DNA from: Schistocephalus solidus
Taxonomy: Eukaryota > Platyhelminthes > Cestoda > Diphyllobothriidea > Diphyllobothriidae
Length of the DNA stretch: 64,000 nucleotides
Assembly: GCA_017591395.1 (NCBI GenBank)
Contig: WEDG01000227.1
Span: forward strand, 47,936-111,935
Direction: 5' to 3'
The notes beneath the pieces were generated by a model. It saw only the letters and a program-made list of their open reading frames with translations, did no database searches and was not told the origin of the DNA. Positions 25,501 through 31,700 of the stretch are shown here, one piece after another; the first letter of the stretch is position 1; each line of letters starts with the position of its first letter. A program made the translations under genes and the position numbers.

Positions 25501-28460
25501 TGTCTGCGCAATGTGTACGAGGAGGAGATCTTCTCTGAGTGGATGACCTGTGAGGATGAGGTGAACGTCCATTGTCCCTTCTGCCGCTATCTTTTCACGC
25601 CCAAACTGACTCTCCGCACAGTCGCCATTTGCGATGACTCCAGTAGCAGTCCTGGCGGTGGCGGCGGCGGCGGTGTAACTCAGGAGCCGACGGTGGCGCC
25701 TGTTGACAGAACCGATCCGTCTGCAGCGTGCGTTCAATTTTCGTGATTTTTTTTATCATCTTGCGCTCTCTCCTAGTTATGTATGTGCCATTGTTCCTCA
25801 AGAGACCAACACTCCTCATCGACGGCTTATTGCTAGTTCATTCTGGGCACTTCGAACTCGAACTACTGCGTCTAAGCTTTAACGCATTTAGAAGCCAGTG
25901 CAACCAGGTCTGGAGTAGGTGACACGTAAAACCCCTTGTCAGGTGAAAAACAACTTACCGTTTTTGAATTGTCACTGCTAAATAAGTACGGTCGCCGGAA
26001 TTTCCATTTCTGACTTATTAACCAGAACCCGAAAGTAATATCCTAGCGCTAGCAGTTGTTGTATCTGAGGTCTGAACCAGTCAGCTTATTGTCGAATAAG
26101 GGGCTTTATTATTACTCTACACACTCGTGATGTCTGCTGGTCAATTACATGGTAGCGATGCAGAATGTGTTGTTGATCCGCTGTCGACTTGCGGCTGCCT
26201 GCGTGGGCTGTAAACCCTGAGCTTCACAATAAAACAGCCACACGTGTTTTATTTTGCAGTCAGAATAGATATGCGCATATGACTGTCACATGTTATTAGG
26301 CTAGCACCCTTGGAATTGACCCTCGAAGTTTGCCATTTTTGCCTGTTTCTGTGTCTTATTGAAGTTCCATCCACTTCACGACAATGCACACTAGCTGTCG
26401 TCGGCCAGACATCCAGCTATATGTGCGTGCTGTCGTTTCTTTATAGTCCCATAATTAGTACTAGTTTTACAGAAGTTTGTTTCTTTTCTTAAAGTTCCTC
26501 TCCTTCATATGAACGATCGCGAAAGGCACCCTTTTCTCATGGCCTCATTGAGTACACGGTAAGTGTCCTTTGTTTAGTCCCTTGCTGCCTCAGTTACCCT
26601 TACAGTTGACTCCTACTCCCACCCTATTCCAACCTGCAGGTACCGTTCGTGAATCCCTCCGTCCTGCGTAAGGACCTAGAGCTCTTTCCTTCAATGACCG
26701 ACTTCATGGGAACCGAAACCTGGTCTTCGCCCAACCTTCTTGGTCGGCACGACACTCTGCTTTGGAACCTGGTCTACCTCTTTCATCGTCTTGGACTGCC
26801 CACGCATCTTCTAGATCGCTACCCGGCCTGGCTGATGGATTGCCAAGCGGAGTTTCGTCGGAATACCGACGGTCGCAGACACTTGGGTTCCCTCGTAATA
26901 GCTAGGGCCTTGGCTGTAAGCAAAGCCAAACTTAAATATACGTTTCGTGCTTACTTTCGTTTTGTAAGTAGCTAAAATATTTACTTGTGATTTAGGATGT
27001 GGTTCTTTCACCAGACCTACCCGTGTGGATGGTTGCGAAATGGGACATTTTTCCAAGAAAAGGCACCCATTCACAGCCACTTTATAGGTTATGGATGAAA
27101 CATACTGGACAGGGTACGTTTTCAAGCGTTTCTTAAATTATTGTAATATTGTTGCAATAATATCGTTGTTGTAATATTGTTGTAATTGTTGTCATATTTT
27201 TCATCCTGTGGGCAGAAAGTAGGGTTGAGAGGTGTTTTAGGCGTATTGTTTCGTTAGGTTAATGAGCGTTTTGCATTTCTGTTGTGAGAACTAGTGGAAG
27301 CATTAATTTTTCACTTCTTATGTATCGCAAAACCTCTTATTACATAAGTGTTCCTTTTGGGATCTGGAAATAGTAAAACCATATGACTAGGAAATGTTAC
27401 AAGCATGCTGTTCGCCGGTTTATTTGTCCTCCCCATGCAATATTCGGACACACGCTGTACGGCCAAGTGCCTAGCTTGCTTCACTGCAAAATTGTACCTT
27501 TTCCACGGCAAATTGCCAATCTGGATAATCGCTTTCTGCATGTTGTTAAACCTGTTTTATCTTAAAAATATAGCCTTGTCGTGTTGACTGAGCTGCGATT
27601 TGTGAGATGCCTTGCTCACTACGTACATCCTTGCTTACTCCTAGGTAGATCAAGCCTCGCTTTTCGATGGTTTTTGCCTACTCATTCTTCACCTCCAACT
27701 TGCCAATTACGGGCAGAGTACGTTGTTGGCGTAGTTTTTTAGTGGGTAGAAGTTAAAATAAGCACTGCAAATGTGGCTTCGAGGACTACGAATAGCCTTG
27801 TATGGCGGAATTAAGTGTCTTCTATCATGACTGTCGCAAAAGCACTTTTGCCTCAGTGTACCTTGTAGGTCGGCGAAAACATTTCTCGTATTTGTCTTCT
27901 TGCAGGTGAGAAAAGCCAGCATCTGAGCGATGTTGCCGACGGACTGGGTGAGATGGGTTGTTGTTTTGATGAAATCGTCCGCCTGACCAGCGATGCTCTA
28001 ACCTTCAAGAACCTTGAAGGCGCCATTTCAGCTCTTCTCTCAGTCCGTGGTCACGGAGCTGACGAGCAAAGGGAATCTCTCAACGACCTCCGTGGATCTA
28101 CCGTGTCCTCCAATGCACAAATTACCTCCTGGAGCCGTCATTTCTCGCTTTACCGGGAACTCTTCCTCCTCTTCATCCGTATTCATGGCTGTGCATGGAC
28201 GACGATGGGTAATTTTGACTCATTAATTCACGCCTCATTATACTAAGAAGTAGGACCTCTTAATAGTTCACTCTGTTTTAAGGGTTTTAGTAAGTAACAT
28301 GCCGTCCTTCACATTTCTAGACGAGTTCGACTTTGCCTACAGGACCCTCTTCGCAGAATACGTTGTAGCTCGTGATGATCGGCTCTCCGCAGCTGACGCC
28401 CCTCCCTCGAGTACCGCTGTAGCCTGTCGTCTCCTGTTCCGCAGCCTGGTTTTGAGCTAG
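1024..28460 (+). CDS. DENND4: DENND4-family Rab guanine-nucleotide exchange factor, 3' 18 exons (partial)
   Basis: DENND4 proteins (human DENND4A/B/C, fly Crag) activate Rab10-type GTPases in polarised membrane traffic. Exons I place: 1024-1177, 1288-1512, 4574-4699, 6774-6897, 9966-10311, 11918-12390, 13055-13293, 13393-13509, 18948-19372, 19452-19749, 22854-23232, 23862-24188, 25289-25727, 26495-26558, 26640-26915, 26996-27113, 27906-28208, 28321-28460. Every junction is AG/GT and the phases match throughout. The joined length is 4573 bases; the first base completes a codon from an exon outside the window, and 1523 codons plus a stop follow. Landmarks in order: cDENN, dDENN, a CYSLWFI-like segment before the helical PPR-like region, a Ser-rich linker, a CxxC...CPFC zinc-ribbon-like motif, and the DENND4 C-terminal block (SLYRE, then APPSS). 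Human DENND4C is about 1900 residues, so the N-terminal MABP/uDENN part is missing here. The least certain join is exon 8 to exon 9 across a 5.4 kb intron; an extra exon there is possible. Confidence 0.9.
1513..3954. other. DENND4 intron 2, left part: no recognised element
   Basis: AT-rich sequence. Two neighbouring - strand open stretches of 104 codons (2105-2419 and 2440-2754) have no recognisable motif. I see no RT, endonuclease or SINE head. Confidence 0.4.
3955..4120 (-). repeat. IR-1 dispersed repeat, partial copy
   Basis: IR-1 is my label for an unclassified repeat seen many times in this window. Read on the - strand, this copy has the shared blocks: a gttcgaccgt head, a 'gtatgctcca' block, 'gggtggtgcagggacggt', an 'agtgatagta' block and a tract of 'ctaccgcactctctcc'. 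It has no RT or tRNA promoter boxes, so it looks non-autonomous. Confidence 0.7.
4405..4455 (-). ncRNA. Hammerhead-ribozyme-like core (PLE type), degenerate
   Basis: On the - strand the sequence reads ctaatga (4441-4447), a short linker, then gaaacgtc (4414-4421). This is the hammerhead layout CTGANGA - stem II - GAAAC GTC, with one core change (G to A in CTGATGA). Bases flanking the core (tct / agg) can make a short stem I. The block 'aatccgaaac' is shared with the motif at 15670-15706. I infer a decayed copy of a PLE terminal region. Confidence 0.45.
4456..6773. other. Rest of DENND4 introns 2-3 around exon 3
   Basis: Apart from exon 3 (4574-4699) this is AT-rich intron without recognisable protein or repeat. 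No coding similarity was seen on either strand. Confidence 0.5.
4574..6897 (+). CDS. DENND4: DENND4 exons 3-4: cDENN to dDENN linker
   Basis: Exon 4574-4699 (ccatcag ... gtt/gtacgt) reads ALYKKLKNQLLATEKRL and joins the previous CLPK in phase 0, like the family's LPKKPCKSLL...L..L. Exon 6774-6897 (ccttcag ... gagg/gtgcgt) contains IKRAFLTFMAQLLYDYR and ESGILFDSE, matching the family's AFLRFMASILKGYRSYL and SSLFDLQGF. It ends in phase 1, which fits the next exon. The intervening intron (4700-6773) is AT-rich and holds no recognised gene. Confidence 0.85.
7215..7452 (-). repeat. IR-1 dispersed repeat copy
   Basis: Read on the - strand from the cgccagttcgaccgtc head, it runs through the 'ggtggtgcagggacagtg', 'agtgatagtagacttgcac' and 'gcccggtgttaagacatag' blocks to an 'aagaagaccgg' end. 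It lies in DENND4 intron 4. Confidence 0.75.
7870..7912 (+). ncRNA. Hammerhead-like core at the 5' side of a PLE
   Basis: An exact ctgatga (7876-7882) is followed after 20 bases by gaaa (7903-7906) and gtc (7907-7909). A palindrome (cgaactcgaagagttcg) lies directly upstream. The C that normally sits between gaaa and gtc is missing, so stem III is probably broken. Its place just upstream of the PLE RT remnant fits a PLE terminal repeat. Confidence 0.4.
7913..9715 (+). mobile_element. Penelope-like element, decayed, with IR-1 sequence inside
   Basis: Pieces of a PLE occur in order but in shifting frames. The RT part is at about 8050-8240 (NPNVPLRPIVALKG, then STFDLTKW), 8248-8430 (LLFTSILPDLA) and 8473-8691 (ELILQELEK ... 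YLSFLDVLVKR). The GIY-YIG endonuclease part is at 9447-9700 (RRLVVRRGDKLSRVAAHTFE, then AYTALRNHLQ in the next frame). The YVDDTF motif is not intact, so it is inactive. An IR-1 copy (8918-9335) lies between RT and endonuclease. Confidence 0.75.
8918..9335 (+). repeat. IR-1 dispersed repeat, long copy within PLE remnant
   Basis: It matches the longer IR-1 form at 54010-54480: 'cacggtggtgcagggatggt', 'cacctgcacccggtg', then a second half with 'gtgccataaaggtcacatta', 'aaaggagccattgcagtctg' and 'ccacggcttttagc'. The same order, IR-1 then family-2 PLE endonuclease, recurs at 54815-55095. Confidence 0.75.
9966..10311 (+). CDS. DENND4: DENND4 exon 5: dDENN region
   Basis: The exon follows a C-rich tract ending gtttgtag and ends cagag/gtatgt in phase 2. 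It reads RPFYRALFGTQLWADFIRD, then EFEAFDNFIDDI, matching the dDENN block (YQKFYSLMTKTQMFIRFIEE ... FFDDCIEKL). Its second half is a Ser/Gly-rich stretch without recognised motifs. Confidence 0.88.
10312..11917. other. DENND4 intron 5: no recognised element
   Basis: Mixed-composition intron. Overlapping open stretches on both strands at 10391-10796 carry no motif I recognise and look like chance. Confidence 0.5.
11918..12390 (+). CDS. DENND4: DENND4 exon 6
   Basis: The acceptor is tttcaag and the donor g/gttagt, in phase 1. It starts SDKTKVLKTPETDKEDD, carries an FTWTEWGMFPNRLN segment and ends near LKRTQQETT. The last segment matches the KRTKQEIKTAH element that precedes the CYSLWF motif in vertebrate DENND4. 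An earlier donor-like site at 12269 (cag/gttcgt) is in the wrong phase for exon 7 and was rejected. Confidence 0.82.
12391..13054. other. DENND4 intron 6: nothing recognised
   Basis: AT-rich intron of about 660 bases between a gttagt donor and an acactacag acceptor. No repeat or coding similarity was seen. Confidence 0.6.
13055..13509 (+). CDS. DENND4: DENND4 exons 7-8: helical (PPR-like) region
   Basis: Exon 13055-13293 reads IYSLWFILLPAFIAS, matching the highly conserved HCYSLWFICLPAYVRV. It then has helices equivalent to the family's Q-A-Y / CYRVVMQLCG repeats. Exon 13393-13509 starts VMVRILLVLLFEYGALNEQTF and ends ATSYALANQ, matching VRVLFEM...KPNAITYGYYNK. The exons are separated by a 99-base intron with standard borders (cag/gttcgt, tttag/gtc). 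Confidence 0.88.
13510..14654. other. DENND4 intron 8, left part: nothing recognised
   Basis: The unit gcgcataatgtggacagtttgtatga near 14620 (rest of the context at 14580-14645) also occurs as an inverted relative at 14470-14500 (catacaaactgtccacattatgcgc). Together they form a short inverted repeat of about 26 bases with a spacer of about 120 bases. No protein similarity was seen. Confidence 0.5.
14470..14645. repeat. Inverted repeat pair, about 26 bases per arm
   Basis: The left arm 'catacaaactgtccacatta' (from about 14471) continues tgcgca. It is the reverse complement of the right arm 'taatgtggacagtttgtatg' (about 14621-14640). The two could form a long stem-loop or mark the ends of a small non-autonomous DNA transposon. 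The inner sequence has no coding capacity that I see. Confidence 0.6.
14655..14725 (-). repeat. IR-1 fragment (head only)
   Basis: On the - strand it shows the gttcgaccgtcgattccgat head and the 'accgtatgctct' block, and then the similarity stops. Confidence 0.55.
14930..15135 (-). repeat. IR-1 dispersed repeat copy
   Basis: Read on the - strand it holds the head (agttcgaccgcc), 'accgtatgctccac', 'ggtggtgcagggatgg', 'agtgatagtagacttgcgct' and 'gtgcccggtgtcaagacac' blocks. It is one of the better kept short copies. Confidence 0.75.
15670..15706 (-). ncRNA. Hammerhead-ribozyme-like core, canonical CTGATGA
   Basis: On the - strand: exact ctgatga (15697-15703), a 19-base stem-loop region starting ggga and ending tcc, then gaaac (15673-15677) and ttc. 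The first stem II pair is the preferred G-C, and flanking bases tct/agg-like can pair as stem I. The cleavage triplet is ttc rather than gtc, so stem III is weakened. The shared block aatccgaaac links it to the motif at 4405-4455. Confidence 0.5.
15949..15970 (+). repeat. (CA)n microsatellite
   Basis: About eleven ca/ac units in a row, directly upstream of the possible extra exon at 15981. Confidence 0.95.
15981..16216 (+). CDS. Possible extra DENND4 exon (unconfirmed)
   Basis: This stretch reads open with coding-like composition (PKAVDLATFRTLRMIDEYP, then acidic and Ser/Gly-rich). It lies between an acceptor-like aacag and a donor g/gtaaag, inside the 5.4 kb intron after exon 8. The incoming phase (2) does not match exon 8 (phase 0), so a further undetected exon would be needed. 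It could instead be chance or a repeat remnant. The closest alternative acceptors (16028, 16059) also miss phase 0. Confidence 0.25.
16250..16949. other. DENND4 intron 8, unassigned stretch
   Basis: No recognised element. A + strand open stretch at 16531-16737 has a plausible composition but no motif I know. Confidence 0.4.
17051..17090 (-). ncRNA. Hammerhead-like motif in left PLE arm (degenerate)
   Basis: On the - strand: ctgacaa (17081-17087), a hairpin of ctgg/ccag around a ggaa tetraloop, then gtcaaaaattt where gtc-gaaa is expected. It is the decayed partner of the motif at 18215-18258. Confidence 0.35.
18215..18258 (+). ncRNA. Hammerhead-like motif in right PLE arm
   Basis: ctgacga (18219-18225) fits the core CTGANGA. 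A hairpin with ctgg/ccag around ggaa follows, then gaaa (18246-18249) and atttac. The same block recurs at 20101-20140 (-) and, more degenerate, at 55965-56003 (+). It always sits just downstream of a GIY-YIG remnant. Confidence 0.45.
18311..18947. other. DENND4 intron 8, 3' end: nothing recognised
   Basis: No repeat or coding similarity recognised before the weak acceptor of exon 9. Confidence 0.5.
18948..19749 (+). CDS. DENND4: DENND4 exons 9-10: low-conservation linker
   Basis: Exon 18948-19372 starts just after a tgttag acceptor, which is also an in-frame stop. It encodes a polar linker containing INLIDFGPQEP and ends at gtgagt in phase 2. Exon 19452-19749 (ggtacag ... ggg/gtaagt) is basic and Ser-rich (GLRSIAMRSMRSINSFANQ), like the family's LSALVRSSPHGSLGS region. 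The acceptor of exon 9 is weak, and an alternative at 18976 would join in phase 1. Confidence 0.72.
19870..19955 (+). repeat. SINE body fragment
   Basis: It contains 'aaatggccgtcgcagtctcc' and 'tggtctttgtc', the same 3' body as the SINE at 38085-38253. The tRNA-like head is missing. Confidence 0.5.
20050..21880 (-). mobile_element. Penelope-like element, decayed, in DENND4 intron 10
   Basis: On the - strand, in order: the KTDKGG-type N-terminal RT motif (about 21760-21710), YRLPKVHKPEALLKPIVSLIG (about 21530-21470), ITICTEEIMISFDVF and FTSIPVDLA (21350-21290), a VDDPFVIF remnant of YVDDTFVI (about 21040), then a linker CAELVARYLGKHLIKV. The GIY-YIG region is frame-shifted (YRGQLGKAAHTRIHEHQLAV) and followed by IHSDESCSNRYIEFEAVYKN. 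Many stops and frame changes show it is dead. A hammerhead-like motif and the shared terminal arm lie at its 3' end (20140-20050). Confidence 0.8.
20101..20140 (-). ncRNA. Hammerhead-like motif at PLE 3' end
   Basis: On the - strand: exact ctgacga (20131-20137), cgacctgggg ... caacgtc hairpin arms, then agaaa (gaaa at 20106-20109) and tttac. Of the four copies of this type, it is one of the two that keep an exact CTGACGA and a GAAA; the other is at 18215-18258. Confidence 0.45.
21960..22120 (+). repeat. tRNA-derived SINE, copy 1
   Basis: A tRNA-like head with a good box B (ggttcgagtctc at 22021-22032) follows 'aacaggtcgc'. The body then has ggctggctgatgacggctaa and gccagaaatggcc. The body contains a hammerhead-like ctgatga (22067-22073) ... 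gaaa (22088-22091). Confidence 0.75.
22063..22100 (+). ncRNA. Hammerhead-like core inside SINE
   Basis: ctgatga, then c-ggc-taatag-gcc-a, then gaaa. The ggc/gcc arms (ggct/agcc in the copy at 22121) form a small stem II. The first stem II pair would be C:A here. A clear stem III and cleavage triplet could not be assigned, so this may be only a relic or a look-alike. Confidence 0.35.
22121..22265 (-). repeat. tRNA-derived SINE, copy 2, inverted to copy 1
   Basis: On the - strand the box B-like block gggttcgattccc (about 22198-22210) is followed by the same body, ttgatgacggctaataagcc and agaaatgg. It lies tail to tail with copy 1, so the two form an imperfect inverted pair. Confidence 0.7.
22415..22500 (-). 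repeat. SINE body fragment
   Basis: On the - strand: gttgacggctaataatccag and aaatggcc, the SINE body without a head. Confidence 0.55.
22501..22853. other. DENND4 intron 10, 3' end: nothing recognised
   Basis: Ends in a long T tract and tag acceptor for exon 11. No element seen. Confidence 0.55.
22854..24188 (+). CDS. DENND4: DENND4 exons 11-12: Ser/Pro-rich linker
   Basis: Exon 22854-23232 follows a T-rich tract ending tttag and ends at gtgcgt in phase 1. It carries a poly-Ser run encoded by tcc repeats near 22971-22990. Exon 23862-24188 (tttctag ... g/gtaaga) contains PPSWYDIAGELS, similar to the W-[YW]-x-[IV] segment ahead of the zinc-ribbon in DENND4. It then runs through Arg/Ser-rich low complexity. 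Little else is conserved, as is usual for this part of the family. Confidence 0.82.
23233..23861. other. DENND4 intron 11 with (CTA)n microsatellite
   Basis: A run of cta triplets at 23661-23683 is the only notable feature. Confidence 0.8.
24715..24875 (-). repeat. tRNA-derived SINE copy
   Basis: On the - strand it has a degenerate tRNA-like head (gggctcgatcttc as box B), then ccggctgatgacggctaata, ggccagagatgacc and attccagtctccctt. The GAAA of the hammerhead-like core is gaga here. It lies in DENND4 intron 12. Confidence 0.65.
25289..25727 (+). CDS. DENND4: DENND4 exon 13: CxxC zinc-ribbon-like motif
   Basis: After a Pro/Arg-rich start the exon reads CSVCPSCLRNVYEEEIFSEW, then CPFCRYLFTPKL. 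The family equivalent is [20 protein letters not shown] ... CPFCKSNFLPLL. The four Cys of the CxxC and CPFC pairs are intact, so the fold is probably preserved. A run of seven Gly (ggc/ggt repeats near 25654-25675) follows. The donor is gc/gtgcgt, phase 2. Confidence 0.9.
25728..26494. other. DENND4 intron 13
   Basis: A weak SINE-body resemblance on the - strand near 25990-26040 (ttctgacttattaaccag). Otherwise nothing recognised. Confidence 0.4.
26495..28460 (+). CDS. DENND4: DENND4 exons 14-18: conserved C-terminus and stop
   Basis: Exons: 26495-26558, 26640-26915, 26996-27113, 27906-28208, 28321-28460. Key matches are VPFVNPSVLRKDLEL (family VPYLSPLVLRKELES), LLWNLVYLFHRLGLP (family IFWNLVWYFRRLDLP), and QPLYRLWMKH (family PLYVSWRNF). 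These are followed by SLYRELFLLFI (family SLYREILFLSL), DEFDFAYRTL, and APPSSTAVACRLLF just before the tag stop at 28458-28460. All five exons join in phase. This fixes the 3' end of the gene and its orientation. Confidence 0.92.
27114..27905. other. DENND4 intron 16
   Basis: Contains an imperfect tandem of ttgtaatattg-like units at about 27138-27192. No coding or transposon similarity seen. Confidence 0.6.
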
Positions 28461-28760
28461 GCTGGCAAAAACCCATGACCCGTCCGCAACCAAATCAACA
28501 CCAGAGTCTGTATATTTGTATGTGTGTGCGCCTACGGTCAGTCACAGGGAGAGGGTGGCGCCCTGCATCCTATTTTATCACCTTCCCTTCCTCATTTTGT
28601 TTTCTGATCTGCACAGTGTGGCGAATCGCGCCCAGTGACTTTCTTGCTACTGTCTCGCCCCCTCACCTCTCACCTCTCCCGCCTCGAACTGGACTCCAGA
28701 GCAGCTCACGCTTATAATTTCCTATGATTCTTTGCGCGTGACCCCTTATAAACAAAAAAA
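28461..28760. other. Convergent intergenic gap between DENND4 and the - strand gene
   Basis: About 300 bases separate the two stops. No AATAAA was found for DENND4; tataaa at 28747-28752 is a weak variant. The two 3' UTRs probably overlap. Confidence 0.5.
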
Positions 28761-31700
28761 TCAAGTTTGGGGCGTTGTTCTGTGAACATATTCAGCCTCT
28801 TGTCTGTGCGTTAAAAGGGTTTTCGCGAGGTTTTTGGCGATATGAAACTCATGTGTGGTTCTGGGTAGAGGCGTGGGCGGTGTGAATCCTCCTAACCGGT
28901 CTCGTTCTTCAAGTTGGAACGTCTTTGAGCAGTAGGCAGAGGCTACTCCGCAGTGCTTCTCTTCCACTTTTAACTGTAGGGGGGGCGTCTGTTAGTTGTG
29001 CCTACTGCGGCAACTTGTCTAACCTTGGTTGATTCAGTTGTGTATTTTAGTGGTTTTATGCAGGGATTCCTGGGCGACGCTTTTGGTGGCTCGGTTGGCG
29101 CTACCGGTTTCGATCGCTCGGGAATGTACCGTGGCGGTGGAGGTAGAGCCTGCATCATCTGTCGGGGATGGAAAAATTGCAATGCATTTTTGAATTTATA
29201 ACAGGCTGGTCTTTAAAAGTTGAAATAACGTGGCCTCTCAAGACACTAAACGTCGACTGTTTTTTTATTGGTATAGTTGGAATATTTATCTGTTAAATTT
29301 TAATTTCCAGCCTTTGATGTCAATTGATGAATGGCCTAGTTATATTACAACCTACTAGCACCTCATGGTGTTTTTGAATTTCGGAGCGCATCTCTGTTTA
29401 GTTTTTATAATTCTGAAGAGAATGCCATCTTCCAGCAGGTGTATATAATTGGCAGGATGCCCCTACGACGGGTCACGCGGGGGTACGTTGAACCAAAGCT
29501 GGGGCTGGATGAGACCGCAATACGCGTTATTCGGGCTGCTGCACGTTGAAGTGTGGTGACACGCTTAGGAGCGAACTCATACCGCGCTAGCGAACTGCAC
29601 CCTATCCTCGCAATACATGTCTGACCGACTCGTTCAGGTTACTTGTGCCTGGGAGAGGGAAGACTCTAGACACTCCGTTCTCACCACACTAGCGAACATC
29701 TATTCCTCAAATGAAGCTACTGCGTTTTTAAACTATTACGAAAGCTGACAACTGATGAGATGATTCAGTGTTCACTTGTCGGAGACTCAAGCTGCAATGG
29801 TGTTTTTTTAGAATGATATGTATGGTACTCCCGCACCGGTGAGATCCGAGCTGCCTGCTTTTTGTTTTCTTTGAATCGTTCTTTGTACGCGAACCAGACG
29901 TGTGAAACGCGTAGACGGGCTGTCTACCTTCATCACCCGCTGCTACCGATCCCTCCTCGGTTCTTGTAGTTAAGGCAGGAGAAACTGTGTTAGCTACAGT
30001 GAAAATCTGCTATCACCATAAACTGATACACTGCCCATTTTGCTGTAGGGCACATGGTGTACATTTTTCGGTAACAAGGTTCGAACTGCATTAGACTTCG
30101 CAGTTAACTTTTCTCATATAACGGTCCTGAGTTTGGGGTGCGAGACTTATTCGTGCGCGGGATTGAGAGTTGGACAAATCGGTACCAAGGTGGACCTTTA
30201 CGGGGCGCCTGATCGTCATCGGTCCGTTGTTTTCTCGGATGCCAGCTTGCTTTAACAGAGCAGCGCCGAGCAATTATGAAAGAAATTCACCCTGCCATTA
30301 CAAAATTCTTTATTAGCAGTAGCAGCTCGATAATGCCTCTACTAGTGTACTAATTTTCCAGATAGATTTCAGCTAGGTGAAACCCACTCCCCTCTCCGAA
30401 ACGCTCTCTTGCCTGAGCTGTCTTTGCAAAGAATCCTGTCGTCGGAAATGTCTGCTTTGAGAACTGGTCGGTTTAGGTCACCCTTTTACAATCGTTGCCT
30501 AGTGGTGCTGGAGAGCACCCCATTTAGTCTAACCTAAGTACCAATCATAACATTTTAAAGCGAGAGATCGAAAACTTGTGCAGCCGGCAAGTTTTTGCTA
30601 AGCAACTTACCCATAATCCACCTCTCGCTTTTCCTGACACTTGTAGTAGACCATTATTTTCAAATGACTGGAAATCGTTTAGGCATGGCGCACCTGGTCA
30701 GCTGCCGCCACTTCCACATCACTCATTCGGAATGATGGTGCAATAGGCTCACTTTCGAACTGCCAGATATCTCCCATTCAATGGCCAGCCTAAGTAGATA
30801 CTCCTCGTTTCTCGTACCCGCAGCGTTGGAACATTTCTGTTGCCCTTTGAAATAGGCGCGCGTTCCGAATTGGGCTTGAAATGTTCGACCATCCTGGGGA
30901 TTTACCTTTAACGGAATATTTGTCTACTTAACGCCCTCACAGCTCGTGGGCATTACAAATTTGATTCTATTCTGCAACACATTCATCCTTACAAATCTCT
31001 ACCGGGCTTGCGTGGGAAATCCAATCTTCTGACCACCTCTCTGTCAACAGCACCGAGAGATTCACTCTAAAGGCCTAGTAAATGCCCTACAAGAGACGTA
31101 TGTAGAAAGCTCATGCAATGGGTGTCAATCGATAGCCTCTAGCTTAAACCAACTAGAGGAAGAAGCAAAAATTGAAGGAAATTATCCAAATGACTCTTGC
31201 TTCAAAGGATCAACCGGCGTTAACCATGCAAAGCATTTACTCGGAGTAGAACGAGGTCATCCTGCATAAATGAATCACCAGAAAGGAGGAAAGCGATATG
31301 TCAGGAATCTGTAAACAATAGTCCGATAGCACTTCGCGATCTGCAAAATAATTACCACAGTGATAGGTCACCAGAATCCGAAGGGGCATATGTCATAGTA
31401 GCCCACCAAGGAAACGCAAATGCAAAATTAAATTGATTAAGGTATATCGACAGAAGAAGTAAAAGGAATGCAACAGATAAAGATAGATGCAGACAGCTCT
31501 CGGAGAGTGTGCGCATTTTCGGAGGCTAACTTAGAGGCGAAGTCAACCAGCGCACTTTCATATAGCAGTGTACCCAGGGCAGAATTAGCTACTATTACGC
31601 ATTCCCGTATCAGCAGATTTACAGCCCAGTGAAGGAAGCTTCAACTTTGAAAAGGTCAAGTACTCCACTGAGCCCTATGAGTGAAGACCCTTCAGATCGA

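Noticed and set aside
25354..25737. 127-codon - strand open stretch over DENND4 exon 13
   Set aside because: It is the shadow of the Gly/Pro/Arg-rich + strand exon, which has the conserved Cys motif.
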